Notes: generated from the sequence alone by a model not told the origin. A stretch of DNA of 64,000 nucleotides from Shewanella sp. MR-4 (GCF_000014685.1 NC_008321.1:1674001-1738000), one strand, 5' to 3'. Shown: positions 53,358 through 63,340, numbered from the stretch's first letter. Numbers and translations: made by a program.

Positions 53358-53794
53358 AGGTGCTCCTGCTTTTTGTTATTATTTCGTTAACAGAATGCGC
53401 TAGGGGCAGCAAAAGGCAATGTGAAATATGGCCAAAATGGTGCAAGTCATCGCTGCGGTAAGGGGAGATGGTGTTACGCGACTCGATTTAAGCTCAACAT
53501 TCTTATCCCAAAATATGGGTAAGTGGTTGGGGGGGACTGAATACCCTTACGGGTGTTTTTATCTTCAGATAAGGCGGTTGGATATTATTAATGCAAATTA
53601 AAACATACTTGTTACAAGATGAATAAAACATCATCTAGTTAACGCTTAATTTGATTGCCACTCAAAAATCACTATGTTAAAAATCTTTCGCTAAAACAGT
53701 GCTTAATAATAAATTAAAGTTAATTCAGATTTAATGCTTTATCAATAATAGCCATTAACCTTGATTTGCCCCTTAACAATATGTGGAGATGAAA
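53358..53794. other. Divergent intergenic region before mprF
   Basis: About 435 bases, very A/T-rich from 53570 on. It must carry promoters for the beta-helix/cytochrome gene (minus) and mprF (plus). I see no clear operator and no ORF. Confidence 0.45.
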
Positions 53795-56347
53795 ATGGGG
53801 AGACGCATTCGGGTGATTATTAGCTTACTAATATTCACAGTCTCGTTATTGCTTTTGTATAACCTTGAACAGGATTATCAATTAAATGATATTTTGGCTG
53901 AGGTTAAATTATTTTCATTTTCACAGCTTGCGCTTGCCGTTGCATTGACTGTGACCAGCTACTTAATCTTGACCTTGTATGATTATCTTGCGATTAAACA
54001 ACTTGGCTCATCATTAAGTTATCCAAAGGTCGCTCCCGTTTCATTTTTAGCCTTTACCTTTTCCAATACCATAGGGTTTTCATTACTCACAGGCACTTCG
54101 ATACGCTATAAGTTTTATTCAGAGTTAGGGTTAAGCGGTAATCAGATAACTCAAATAGTGCTCGCCTGCTCGGTGACTTTTTTCCTCGGGTTATTCTTCA
54201 TTTGTGGTATCGCGCTGATTAACTTCCCGGCGCAGCAACTGGCTGATTTGCCATTGCCAGCTTGGCTGTTTTCCTTGAGCCGTGTGTTTGGCGTTCTGAT
54301 GCTGCTCTGTGTCGTAGGCTATTTTCTGTTTAGTCTGTGGCGTAAAAAACCGATTTATTTTCGTGGGTTTGAGTTTGCGCCTCCCGAACGGTCTCAGTCG
54401 TTGAAACAGATTGTGGTCTCGACACTCGATTGGTTAGTGGTGGGAACATTATTCTATTCCCTGCTGCCTGCGGTGGATGGTTTAAGTTACCTTCAAGTGC
54501 TCAGTATTTTCTTTGTGGCAAATGCCATCGGGGTGCTTGCCCATGTGCCTGGAGGGATTGGTGTTTTTGAATCTGTGGTTACAGTGACCTTATCCCAGTA
54601 TTTACCCGTTGAACAAATATTGGGCTCGGTGATTGTGTATCGGGTCATTTATTATATTGTGCCTTTTATGCTGGCCCTGATTTATTTTGTGGCGGGTTTA
54701 GTATTAAGTAATAAGGATAAATTATCTAAGATAAATATTGATTTACATATTGTCAGACAGTTATTACCACCACTATTAAGCATTAGTGTGTTTTCCGTCG
54801 GTTTAGTTTTATTGCTGTCAGTGGTTAATCCTTCCATTGTGCACAAATATCATTGGCTAGGGGAGATAGTGCCGCTACCGATTGTCGAATTGTCGAGCTT
54901 AATATTGAGTGCCAGTGGTATTTTGTTGCTGTTATTATCCCATGGCTTGTTTAAGCGTTATCAAAAAGCCTTCGTACTCACCCAAAAGCTATTATTAGTA
55001 GCCATTGTTTTTATTGTGCTTAAAGGCGCTGAATGGCAGATTTCCCTAGCACTCGGTCTTATCTATTTATTAATGCTGCCCTGTGAACAGGTGTTTTATC
55101 GCCAAGGTTCGATTGTGGGCGTTAAATATTCCTTCGGCTGGTTATTATCCCTCGCCGCGGCGTTATTTTTGATGGTGTGGGTGTTGTTTTTTGCCTACCA
55201 AGATGTGGATTATGACCATTCGCTCTGGTTAACCTTCTCGCAGGATAGCCATGTGTCCCGCGCGTTACGGGGTGGTGCGATAGCCCTCGTGATTCTGCTC
55301 GGCTTTGCCATTCGTTATGTGCTTGCGGTGCGAAAACCCCATACCAGTCGCCTAGATAGCTCGACCTTGAGCTGCACCATGGAGATTGTTGCCAATGCGC
55401 CGAGTAGCCACGGTTATCTTGCCTTAGTACAAGATAAATCGCTGTTATTTAATGAAGATAAAGATGCCTTCTTAATGTATGCCCGCGCCGGACATTGCTG
55501 GGTGGTGATGGGCGATCCTATCGGTAATCCAGATAAATTTGATGATCTCCTGTGGCAGTTTCGCGAGCTGTGTGACGCCTACGATGGTTGGCCGGTGTTT
55601 TATCAAGTGACGCAAAAGTATTTACCCCACTTTTTAGAGCAAGGGTTGAGCCTGTATAAACTCGGCGAAGAGGCCATAGTGTCCTTAGCGGAATTTGAAT
55701 TGCAGTCGAGTAAGTATCGCAGTTTGCGGCAGAGCCATGCTAAGGCATTAAGGGAAGGCTTGAGCTTTAAGGTTGTCGATGCCAGTGAAGTACAGAGTCT
55801 ATTGCCAACATTAGAGGCTATTTCAACCAGTTGGCTTAAGGCCAAACAGGGGCGAGAAAAAGGGTTTTCGGTTGGTTATTTCTCCTCAGCTTACCTGTGC
55901 ACCACGCCTATGGCCTTAGTGTATTTGAATGGCGAGCTGGTGGCCTTTTCCAATGTGTGGGCCAGTGGCGCCAAAATGGAGTTCTCCGTTGATTTGATGC
56001 GTTATCTGCCGAATTTATCGGGCAGCAACATAATGGACTTTTTGTTTACAGAGCTATTGCTTTGGGGCAAACAGCAAGGATATCAGCAGTTTAATCTTGG
56101 CATGGCGCCCATGTCTGGATTAACCGATAGAGCCTTGGTACCGTTTTGGACCAAGCTTGCCAAAACGGTTTATAAGAAGGGGAATAAATTTTACAACTTT
56201 CAGGGGCTTAGAAGGTATAAGGATAAGTTTAATCCAAGATGGGAAGCTAAGTATTTGATTTGTTATGGAGGGCTATCTTTACCCGTAGTGGTGGGTAGTT
56301 TGGTGACCTTAACGAGTCGTGGTGCAACTGGCGTATTTAAAAAGTAG
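53795..56347 (+). CDS. mprF: Aminoacyl-phosphatidylglycerol synthase/flippase
   Basis: Bifunctional membrane protein of 850 residues. The N-terminal part (to about 500) has some 12-14 helices, with the flippase motif AHVPGGIGVFESVVTV. The cytoplasmic C-terminal domain (about 515-830) is the tRNA-dependent aminoacyl transferase (GYLALVQDKSLLFNEDKDAF, FSNVWASGAKMEFSVDLMRY, GSNIMDFLFTELLLW, FNLGMAPMSGL). It would transfer an amino acid, often lysine or alanine, to phosphatidylglycerol and flip it outward, lowering negative charge. ATG 53795 has GGAG six bases upstream. The virJ-like gene follows after seven bases. Confidence 0.9.
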   Translation: MGRRIRVIISLLIFTVSLLLLYNLEQDYQLNDILAEVKLFSFSQLALAVALTVTSYLILTLYDYLAIKQLGSSLSYPKVAPVSFLAFTFSNTIGFSLLTGTSIRYKFYSELGLSGNQITQIVLACSVTFFLGLFFICGIALINFPAQQLADLPLPAWLFSLSRVFGVLMLLCVVGYFLFSLWRKKPIYFRGFEFAPPERSQSLKQIVVSTLDWLVVGTLFYSLLPAVDGLSYLQVLSIFFVANAIGVLAHVPGGIGVFESVVTVTLSQYLPVEQILGSVIVYRVIYYIVPFMLALIYFVAGLVLSNKDKLSKINIDLHIVRQLLPPLLSISVFSVGLVLLLSVVNPSIVHKYHWLGEIVPLPIVELSSLILSASGILLLLLSHGLFKRYQKAFVLTQKLLLVAIVFIVLKGAEWQISLALGLIYLLMLPCEQVFYRQGSIVGVKYSFGWLLSLAAALFLMVWVLFFAYQDVDYDHSLWLTFSQDSHVSRALRGGAIALVILLGFAIRYVLAVRKPHTSRLDSSTLSCTMEIVANAPSSHGYLALVQDKSLLFNEDKDAFLMYARAGHCWVVMGDPIGNPDKFDDLLWQFRELCDAYDGWPVFYQVTQKYLPHFLEQGLSLYKLGEEAIVSLAEFELQSSKYRSLRQSHAKALREGLSFKVVDASEVQSLLPTLEAISTSWLKAKQGREKGFSVGYFSSAYLCTTPMALVYLNGELVAFSNVWASGAKMEFSVDLMRYLPNLSGSNIMDFLFTELLLWGKQQGYQQFNLGMAPMSGLTDRALVPFWTKLAKTVYKKGNKFYNFQGLRRYKDKFNPRWEAKYLICYGGLSLPVVVGSLVTLTSRGATGVFKK

Positions 56348-56354
56348 GTGCGAG

Positions 56355-57086
56355 ATGACGAAATCCTTAATCAAGATACTGAGCGTTTTACTTTTATGTT
56401 CAACTGCTAACGCCTTTGCCGATGAGTTTGCCGATAATCTGGGGCTAAGCTTGTTGCCTGTCGAACCATCAACTCAGGTAAACGTTTCCTCATACCACAC
56501 CAAACCACCGCTGGTGATTTTTTTGAGTGGCGATGGCGGTTGGGCGACCCTTGATAAAGCCGTTGGGGGCATTTTACAGCAGCAGGGCTGGCCTGTGGTC
56601 GGCTGGAGCTCGCTGAAATACTATTGGAAACAAAAAGATCCCAAAGATGTCACCCAAGATACCTTAGCCATAATCGACAAGTACCAAGCGGAATTTGGCA
56701 CGCAAAAAGTGATTTTGATTGGTTATTCCTTCGGGGCCGAAGTCATCCCCTTTGTGCTAAATCAGATGCCCGCGCGGTATCGAAACAACGTCTTGGGTGC
56801 TGTGCTGCTCTCTCCTTCACAATCTTCGGATTTTGAAATCCATGTGAGCGAGATGGTCACCTCGGATAATCAATCGGCCCGTTACTTAACCTTGCCCGAA
56901 GTGAACAAACAAACCACTGTGCCTATGCTTTGCCTCTACGGTAAAGAGGACGATGCGCCGCTGCATTTATGCCCTGCGGTCAAGCAGCCCAATGTCACTG
57001 TGATCGCGTTAAGCGGTGGCCACAGTTTTGATGATGACTACGATAAAGTGGTCAAGCTGATAAAAGGTTGGCTAAAGCCAAGTTAG
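56355..57086 (+). CDS. VirJ/AcvB-like periplasmic hydrolase
   Basis: Protein of 243 residues with a signal peptide (cut near ANAFA). VirJ-domain alpha/beta hydrolase: PPLVIFLSGDGGWATLDKAV, nucleophile elbow LIGYSFGAEVIPF, Asp in CLYGKEDDAP and His in ALSGGHSFDDDY. Agrobacterium AcvB of this family hydrolyses lysyl-phosphatidylglycerol in the periplasm. Because it lies seven bases after mprF, the same role is likely here, allowing turnover of the lipid MprF makes. The ATG at 56355 has AGG upstream and is preferred to an earlier overlapping start. Confidence 0.87.
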   Translation: MTKSLIKILSVLLLCSTANAFADEFADNLGLSLLPVEPSTQVNVSSYHTKPPLVIFLSGDGGWATLDKAVGGILQQQGWPVVGWSSLKYYWKQKDPKDVTQDTLAIIDKYQAEFGTQKVILIGYSFGAEVIPFVLNQMPARYRNNVLGAVLLSPSQSSDFEIHVSEMVTSDNQSARYLTLPEVNKQTTVPMLCLYGKEDDAPLHLCPAVKQPNVTVIALSGGHSFDDDYDKVVKLIKGWLKPS

Positions 57087-57132
57087 TGCGATTTAGTGCA
57101 TATGGCATCCTACGAGCCTAATGCTTTGGAAT

Positions 57133-57164
57133 AAAACAAAGGGCGCAGATGCGCCCTTTGTTTT
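57133..57164 (+). terminator. Bidirectional terminator between virJ-like and DUF3083 genes
   Basis: AAAACAAAGGGCGC / GCGCCCTTTGTTTT, perfect 14-bp stem with AGAT loop, between convergent genes. Confidence 0.9.
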
Positions 57165-57185
57165 AGGTTGTACTACAGCGAATGA

Positions 57186-58253
57186 CTAGAGCTGGTAGCT
57201 AATGTGCTGGTGGAAGCGCACCACGAGATCTTCCCGCTCTGGATCTAGCCCAATCTCGGCGGCAAAAGTTTTCAGTGCGGCTTCGACGTTATTCATAAAA
57301 CGGCCATAGCCGGAGTCATCACAGTCCTTGGCGCCCGCGACGATAGTAAAATGCGCGGCTTCGACTAGGTTGTCGGCATCCCAGCGGCGGATCACTTGTT
57401 GCTCGGTTGCGTTCGGGTCAAAACCGATCATTTGCACTTCGGCCTTACTGTCGAGCTTCTCAAACTTACTGTTACGCACTAAGGGGGTTAAGCCGTTGGC
57501 GATCATAGCTAAACGGGTTAATTGCTTATTAGTCGCCGCCTTGAGGAAGTTATCTTCAAGATGTTGATATAACGGGCTAAAGTCCGTTGCGGAGTCGGGT
57601 AGTAAACCTTGTTTGAGCTTGCGACTCAGCGGCAGGCTGACGGTGACATAGGTGAGTGAGCTAACATTTTCCGGCAGGTCACATTTTCTGGCCTTGTATC
57701 TTGGTGCAATGGCTCGGAGTTTATAGCCGTAGGTTTCTTTATTACCTTTTGATTTAGCAAATAAATCATAGGATAAATGCTGGTGGTCGCGGATCTTCAC
57801 TTTGAGATCTTTAATCGGCAGCTTAGGCATTAATTCGTTTAGGAGTTCTCGTACTCGGGTATGGAAATTGGCCGAGTTGCTACGGATCTCATCGCCTGTC
57901 GCTAAGAACACAATACGCAGTTTGCGGGCGCGGTAGTTGTCTTCGGTAAACAGGTTTTGTGCCTCGTGATAGGCAGGATTATAAAAAAACAGAATTTGTT
58001 CAGCGGTTTGGAAACAATAGGCTTCGGTGTGGTAACGCACGACTGGCAGTTTATCGTTAGTGATCACATGAACGTTACGGAGATCGTGTTGTTCTGCCAA
58101 GTTAAAAATAATGCGGCTTAAGGTTTGATAACAGCTATGGAAATCGGGGTATTGCGCCAGTAATTCATCCGTGACTTTAATTTCGGCGGTGATGTACTGG
58201 TTGGTACGAGCTTCCTTGGGTATGTACACTTTTTGCTGATGGCTAAGGGACAT
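57186..58253 (-). CDS. DUF3083-like protein
   Basis: Soluble protein of 355 residues without signal or membrane segments. I believe it belongs to DUF3083, a family known mainly from Shewanella and relatives; no function is known. Features seen are a basic central part (IKDLKVKIRDHQHLSYDLFA) and a C-terminus ending EDLVVRFHQHISYQL, with several His and Asp residues but no pattern I can tie to catalysis. An AAGGAG site precedes the ATG. Single-gene unit. Confidence 0.7.
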   Translation of the reverse strand: MSLSHQQKVYIPKEARTNQYITAEIKVTDELLAQYPDFHSCYQTLSRIIFNLAEQHDLRNVHVITNDKLPVVRYHTEAYCFQTAEQILFFYNPAYHEAQNLFTEDNYRARKLRIVFLATGDEIRSNSANFHTRVRELLNELMPKLPIKDLKVKIRDHQHLSYDLFAKSKGNKETYGYKLRAIAPRYKARKCDLPENVSSLTYVTVSLPLSRKLKQGLLPDSATDFSPLYQHLEDNFLKAATNKQLTRLAMIANGLTPLVRNSKFEKLDSKAEVQMIGFDPNATEQQVIRRWDADNLVEAAHFTIVAGAKDCDDSGYGRFMNNVEAALKTFAAEIGLDPEREDLVVRFHQHISYQL

Positions 58254-58397
58254 ATTGACTCCTTGTTGGGTTAACCATTTGCTAACACGAATTTTACTGT
58301 TTCTCTAAGGCGTTAATGTTGCGTTGGAGCATGTTTTTATCGCTTAAATGCAACTTTACATCAGCAAGCTGTTTATTAGCTTAAAATTGCAGCGATT

Positions 58398-58997
58398 TTA
58401 TTGAGTTAAGGCTTTTTCAATCCAAGGTTGCATCCAAGTGGCGATCTTCTCTTGGGCCTTTTCATTGGGATGAATTCCGTCCCTTTGCATCAACTCAGGG
58501 TGGGGAGCAATGTCCTGCATAAAGAAGGGGATTAATGCAATCTCCTCGTCTTTAGCAATCTCTTGATACACTTGGGTGAACTTTTGGGTATAGCGAGGGC
58601 CATAGTTAGGCGGTACCATGATTTCGGTCAGTAGCACTTTAGCACCGCTATTTTTCGCTAGGGTAATGATTTGGATTAGGTTATTTTTGAGTTGCGTCGG
58701 GGGGAATCCACGTAAACCATCGTTACCACCGAGTTCGACCACCACCAAATCGGGGGTTACGGAATCGAGCAGTGCAGGCAAACGACGCAAACCGCCCGCT
58801 GTGGTTTCACCGCTTACCGAACCATTGGTAAATTCATGCTCGGGTAAATTTTTTTGCAGCAGCGCCACCCAGCCTAATTGTTCCGACATGCCATAGCTGG
58901 CACCTAAGCTATCGCCGAGGATCAACACTTTCGCCGCCTGAACTGGCGTGGTTATAAACAGACTTAACAGGATGCAGGCGCTCACGGCCTTTGCCAT
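58398..58997 (-). CDS. tesA: Acyl-CoA thioesterase I / lysophospholipase L1 / protease I
   Basis: Periplasmic SGNH hydrolase of 199 residues with signal peptide ending near TTPVQA. The four blocks are present: GDSLGASYGM (nucleophile Ser), NGSVSGETTAGG (Gly), ELGGNDGLRG (Asn) and RDGIHPNEKAQ (Asp-His). It hydrolyses acyl thioesters and lysophospholipids in E. coli. ATG 58997 gives the expected signal peptide; longer reading would run into the divergent gene. It is divergent from ybbA with 52 bases between starts, as in E. coli. Confidence 0.92.
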   Translation of the reverse strand: MAKAVSACILLSLFITTPVQAAKVLILGDSLGASYGMSEQLGWVALLQKNLPEHEFTNGSVSGETTAGGLRRLPALLDSVTPDLVVVELGGNDGLRGFPPTQLKNNLIQIITLAKNSGAKVLLTEIMVPPNYGPRYTQKFTQVYQEIAKDEEIALIPFFMQDIAPHPELMQRDGIHPNEKAQEKIATWMQPWIEKALTQ

Positions 58998-59049
58998 CTG
59001 CTTGCATCTAAGCGATTGACGCAAGAACGATTTGTATAAGAAGGATCCT

Positions 59050-59799
59050 ATGTCTAACGTCGTTTCAAAAAACAGTGCCATCAATGTTGTTAACCTCGAA
59101 AAATCGGTGACTACTCAGGAAGGTTCGCTCACTATCCTCAAGGGCATTAACTTAGATGTCAAGCAGGGGGAAAGTGTGGCGATATTAGGCCCCTCAGGTT
59201 CGGGCAAATCGACACTGCTTGGCTTACTCGCCGCGCTCGATACCCCCACTTCGGGGGAGATTTGGCTCGATGGCCAAGCCCTATCACCGCTCAATGAAGA
59301 ACAGAAAGCCGCGCTGCGTAAGCAGAAGGTGAGCTTTATTTTTCAATCTTTTATGTTAGTTGATACCTTAACTGCCCTCGAAAATGTGATGCTACCTGCC
59401 GAGCTTGCTGGGGTTAAAAATGCCAAGGAGAAGGCCGAGGCCATGCTGGGGCGCGTGGGGTTATCCCACCGTTTGACCCATTTACCTAAACAGCTATCCG
59501 GCGGCGAGCAGCAAAGGGTGGCCATTGCTCGCGCCTTTATCTGTGAACCTAAGGTGCTATTTGCCGACGAGCCAACCGGCAATTTGGACAGTGTTAACGG
59601 CCATAAAATTGCCGATATGTTGTTTGAGCTGAACCAAGAGAGCCACACCACGCTCATCCTAGTCACCCACGACTTGCAATTGGCGAAGCGCTGCCAAAGG
59701 CAACTGGTTATGGACAACGGCCACTTACAGGAAGAGTTAGATTCGGCCTCATCGCACAGCGTGAATGACAACCTTGAATTAAGCGCCAAGGAGGCCTAA
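59050..59799 (+). CDS. ybbA: ABC transporter ATP-binding protein YbbA
   Basis: ATPase of 249 residues of the LolD/MacB-like group. Walker A GPSGSGKST, Q-loop FQSFMLVDTLT, signature LSGGEQQRVAIARA, Walker B VLFADEPTGNLD and switch His in LVTHDLQLA. It works with the FtsX-like permease encoded three bases downstream. The ATG at 59050 has AAGGA upstream. In E. coli the same tesA/ybbA-ybbP arrangement occurs; its cargo is not established. Confidence 0.94.
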   Translation: MSNVVSKNSAINVVNLEKSVTTQEGSLTILKGINLDVKQGESVAILGPSGSGKSTLLGLLAALDTPTSGEIWLDGQALSPLNEEQKAALRKQKVSFIFQSFMLVDTLTALENVMLPAELAGVKNAKEKAEAMLGRVGLSHRLTHLPKQLSGGEQQRVAIARAFICEPKVLFADEPTGNLDSVNGHKIADMLFELNQESHTTLILVTHDLQLAKRCQRQLVMDNGHLQEELDSASSHSVNDNLELSAKEA

Positions 59800-59802
59800 C
59801 CC

Positions 59803-62304
59803 ATGGAGCTTAATTTGGCATGGCGCCTGTTTAAGCGCGAGCTGCAACAGGGGCAGTTGTTATTGATAATCCTCGCCATTACCTTGGCGGTGCTGTCGGT
59901 CAGTGGTCTTGCGCGGGTCAGTGAGCGTTTGCAGGTCGCGATAAACGGGCAAGCGACTCAGTTTATCGCCGCCGATCGCATCATCGACTCTCCCGTTCAA
60001 ATTGATGCCAGCATTCTGGCTAAGGCCGACGAGCTTGGTCTTAAGCATGTGACCAATATGCAATTTAACTCTATGGTGTATGCGGGGGATAAGTTTCAGT
60101 TAGTCACAGTGCGGGCGGTCGAGTCTGGTTATCCACTTAAGGGCGACATAGAACTTAAAGCGGCCAATGGCCAAGATGAAAAAGCCCAAGGCTTGCCCCA
60201 CGCCGATGAGGTGTGGTTTGAGAGTCGCTTAGGGGGACTCTTGGGATACCCGCAAACACTGGAGTTAGGCAACAGTGAGTTTCGTTTAAGTCAAGAAATC
60301 AGCCGCTTACCCGATGCGGGTTTTAATCCATTCGCTTCTTCCCCCGTGGTGTTAATGCGGATTGAAGATGTCGCCAAGACTGGGGTTATTCAACCCGGCA
60401 GCCGAGTGACCTATCTGTATCAATTTGTGGGTGAAGAAAGCGCCTTCAGCGCCTTTGAAAATAGCGTTAAACCGCTGCTGAATAATTCCCAGCGCTGGGT
60501 CGATGTGCAGTCTGGCGACTCACCGATAGCGGGCGCGGTGAAGCGGGCGGAGCGTTTTTTACTGCTGGCAAGTTTGCTCGGTATTGCGCTGGCCTGCGCC
60601 GCGATTGGGATTGCTGCCCAGCGTTACTGCCAACGTCATTATGATGTGGTCGCCATGCTCAAAACCTTTGGCGCCTCATCAACTCAAATCCGTCGACTAT
60701 TCGGCATCCATTTACTGCTGGTGACGCTGTTTGGCATTGTGCTGGGGTTAATCGGCGGGGCACTGCTGGATTTAGGCATTAATCAACTATTACCCCCTGA
60801 AATCGCTGCTTATTCGCCGCCGTTGACTCGGCCGCTACTGCTTGGGATCAGCACAGGGCTTATCAGCGCCTTTATGTTTTCGGCCTATCCTTTAATGCGT
60901 CTGCTGGCCATTCCGCCACTGCGCGTTTTACAAAGGCAACTCGAGGGCTTGCAGCTCGGCATGTGGCTGCATTTACTCCTCAGTTTAGGGGCGATGGCAC
61001 TTTTGGGATATTTGTATTCCCAAAGCTGGGCACTGACACTGACGGTGGTCGCGGCTGTGCTGCTACTGGGCGTATTGCTCAGTATTTTAGGCTTTGTGAT
61101 GATCCGCCTTGGTCACAGTGTCGGCATGAAAACCACCAATCCCTTGCAACTGGCTCTCGCGGGGTTACGCCGCCGCGCGCGGCAAAATGCGGTGCAATTG
61201 GTGGGCTTTAGTGCGGCCTTGGTATTGCTATTGACCATTTTGGCCCTGAGGCAAGATTTACTGAACGAGTGGCAAAAACAGCTGCCCGAGAATGCGCCCA
61301 ACTATTTCTTGGTCAATATCGCCCCCGATGATGCTAAGCCATTAAATGACTTTATGGCGCAAAAGGGCATAGCTGCAACGGATATCTATCCCGTGATTCG
61401 CGGCCGCTTGACTCAAATCAATGGTGAAACCTTGATTTCCGACGAGCAGGCCGAAGCGGGAGAGAAGGGGCGAGTAGGGATTTCCCGCGAGCTTAATCTC
61501 ACCTGGCGCAATAGCTTACCCGCCAACAATGAGTTAGTTGAAGGGCATTTTAATCAGGCGGCGGATGAGGTTTCTGTCGAGTCAGGTGTTGCCGATCGTT
61601 TAGGACTAAAGCTAGGCGATACGCTGACTTACATGATTGATAACCAAGAGCTTAGGGTCAAGGTCGCTAGTATCCGTGCCGTGCACTGGGAAACCATGCA
61701 ACCAAACTTCTTTATGATCTTCACTCAAGAAGCGCTGGCGCCCTTTGCCTATACCTCGATGGCAAGCTTCTACCTCGACGATAAAAAAACGGATGTACAA
61801 GGGAGTGATGCTCCGAAGAGCACAGTGATCCTCGAACTTATCCAGCAGTTCCCAACGGTGTCGATTATCGATGTCGGCGCCATGGTGGGGCAATTGCGGC
61901 AGATTATTGAGCAGGTGTCCCTGTCGCTGACGTTGGTCTTGGTTCTCGTTTTACTGGCCAGTTCTTTAGTGCTTATTGCGCAAACCGAGGCGGGAATGGC
62001 GACACGCCAGCGTGAACTCGCAGTGCTGCGCACCTTTGGCGCCTCAGGCTGGTTACTGCGTAGCGCCACTGGGCTTGAATTTGCGTTACTGGGGGGCATA
62101 GCTGGGGTACTTGCAGTGATAGTGGCCGAATTTGCGCTGTATCTGTTAAAGACCCAAGTGTTTGAACTCAATGTGTATATGCACTGGCCCTGGTGGGGGA
62201 TTGCCCCTGTCTGCGGTGCCTTGTTAGTTGCATTACTGGGTGTTTGGCGCTGCCGTCAATTGCTCAATCAATCCTGCGCCGAATTATTAAAAGCGGGCGC
62301 TTAA
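59803..62304 (+). CDS. ybbP: FtsX-like ABC transporter permease YbbP
   Basis: Inner-membrane permease of 833 residues. One N-terminal helix (20-40) precedes a large periplasmic domain, then two FtsX-type units of three to four helices each (near 255-410 and 705-815), with extra central helices (about 400-440) and a second periplasmic domain. Family motifs are RHYDVVAMLKTFGASSTQIR and RQRELAVLRTFGASGWLLRS, which contact the ATPase. As an FtsX/MacB-type system it probably transmits force or extracts a periplasmic or lipid substrate rather than importing solutes. Confidence 0.92.
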   Translation: MELNLAWRLFKRELQQGQLLLIILAITLAVLSVSGLARVSERLQVAINGQATQFIAADRIIDSPVQIDASILAKADELGLKHVTNMQFNSMVYAGDKFQLVTVRAVESGYPLKGDIELKAANGQDEKAQGLPHADEVWFESRLGGLLGYPQTLELGNSEFRLSQEISRLPDAGFNPFASSPVVLMRIEDVAKTGVIQPGSRVTYLYQFVGEESAFSAFENSVKPLLNNSQRWVDVQSGDSPIAGAVKRAERFLLLASLLGIALACAAIGIAAQRYCQRHYDVVAMLKTFGASSTQIRRLFGIHLLLVTLFGIVLGLIGGALLDLGINQLLPPEIAAYSPPLTRPLLLGISTGLISAFMFSAYPLMRLLAIPPLRVLQRQLEGLQLGMWLHLLLSLGAMALLGYLYSQSWALTLTVVAAVLLLGVLLSILGFVMIRLGHSVGMKTTNPLQLALAGLRRRARQNAVQLVGFSAALVLLLTILALRQDLLNEWQKQLPENAPNYFLVNIAPDDAKPLNDFMAQKGIAATDIYPVIRGRLTQINGETLISDEQAEAGEKGRVGISRELNLTWRNSLPANNELVEGHFNQAADEVSVESGVADRLGLKLGDTLTYMIDNQELRVKVASIRAVHWETMQPNFFMIFTQEALAPFAYTSMASFYLDDKKTDVQGSDAPKSTVILELIQQFPTVSIIDVGAMVGQLRQIIEQVSLSLTLVLVLVLLASSLVLIAQTEAGMATRQRELAVLRTFGASGWLLRSATGLEFALLGGIAGVLAVIVAEFALYLLKTQVFELNVYMHWPWWGIAPVCGALLVALLGVWRCRQLLNQSCAELLKAGA

Positions 62305-62371
62305 GTTAAGGTGAGTTGGAGGTTAAGGCAAATGCCTTAACACCATCATTTGTAACCATGATTTGTAAAAT

Positions 62372-62402
62372 AAAAAGCACTGGCCTAAACCAGTGCTTTT
62401 TT
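62372..62402 (+). terminator. Terminator of the ybbA-ybbP operon
   Basis: AAAAAGCACTGG / CCAGTGCTTTTTT with CCTAAA loop, about 70 bases after the ybbP stop. Confidence 0.88.
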
Positions 62403-62644
62403 AATGGCGATTATTTGAGTGTTTTAGGTTGAGGCAAAGTTTGTGGCAAAGTTTGTGGCTAAGTTTGAGCATTTGTCACATTGGCTTACAAATGGAAAAA
62501 GCCAAGATGTTATCCCCAAAGAACTTAGTCGATTCTTATGAGTCTATTTAACGAGCAAGCGTTGCTTACGTCAGGCAATTGATAGCTTCGCATTGTCATC
62601 AAACGAGAAGATTGCTGGATTTTGGCCTCAGGGAGATAAACAGA

Positions 62645-63307
62645 ATGTTTAAAAAACATAGAACATTACTTAGAGATAATCGCTCCATTTTATTGTTTAT
62701 CAGCCTAATGCTGGTATTCAGGAGCGCGGTAGCTGATTGGAATACAGTGCCGACAGGTTCTATGTTGCCGACGATTGTCGAGGGCGACCGCATTCTGGTG
62801 AATAAGATGGCTTACGATATCAGAGTGCCATTTACCCATATCCCACTCGTTAAACTTGCGGACCCTACACGTGGGGATATTATCGTGTTCGACTCTAAAA
62901 AAGCCGATAAAAAGCTGATTAAACGGGTGATCGCCGTACCCGGTGATACTGTGATGATGCGGGATAATCGCTTGTATTTAAATGACAAACCACTCGCATA
63001 TACACAGCAAACATTAAGTGCCTATGCGCCGGCGAATGTCACCGAGTGGCAGGAGGATCTACTCGGCATAGCGCACAGTATTCGCCTCAATCCGCAGCCT
63101 TCGCAGCTGGCTAATTTTGGCCCAGTTACGGTTCCTGATAACCAGTATTTGGCGCTAGGGGACAATCGAGATAACAGTGCCGATTCAAGAGTCATAGGTT
63201 TTGTGCCAAGAGAGGAGATTGTTGGCCGCTCAAGCTCCGTAGTCTTCTCATTGGATTACAACGATTATTACATGCCGCGGCCTGAGCGCATGATGCGCGC
63301 GTTCTAA
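62645..63307 (+). CDS. lepB: Signal peptidase I (second, short type)
   Basis: Membrane-bound S26 peptidase of 220 residues. One N-terminal helix (about 15-32), then box B VPTGSMLPTI (nucleophile Ser), box D KLIKRVIAVPGDTVMM (general-base Lys) and box E YLALGDNRDNSADSRVIGFV. It is shorter than the usual LepB, which has two helices and lies next to rnc, so it is likely an additional enzyme. GGGAG lies about ten bases before the ATG at 62645; upstream in-frame starts lack this. Confidence 0.9.
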   Translation: MFKKHRTLLRDNRSILLFISLMLVFRSAVADWNTVPTGSMLPTIVEGDRILVNKMAYDIRVPFTHIPLVKLADPTRGDIIVFDSKKADKKLIKRVIAVPGDTVMMRDNRLYLNDKPLAYTQQTLSAYAPANVTEWQEDLLGIAHSIRLNPQPSQLANFGPVTVPDNQYLALGDNRDNSADSRVIGFVPREEIVGRSSSVVFSLDYNDYYMPRPERMMRAF

Positions 63308-63340
63308 CTTGTCCTTAGATTTCACTCTTCACGAGATATA

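Noticed and set aside
58998..59084. Upstream extension of tesA to 59084
   Set aside because: It would overlap the divergent ybbA start and place the signal peptide 30 residues inside the protein.
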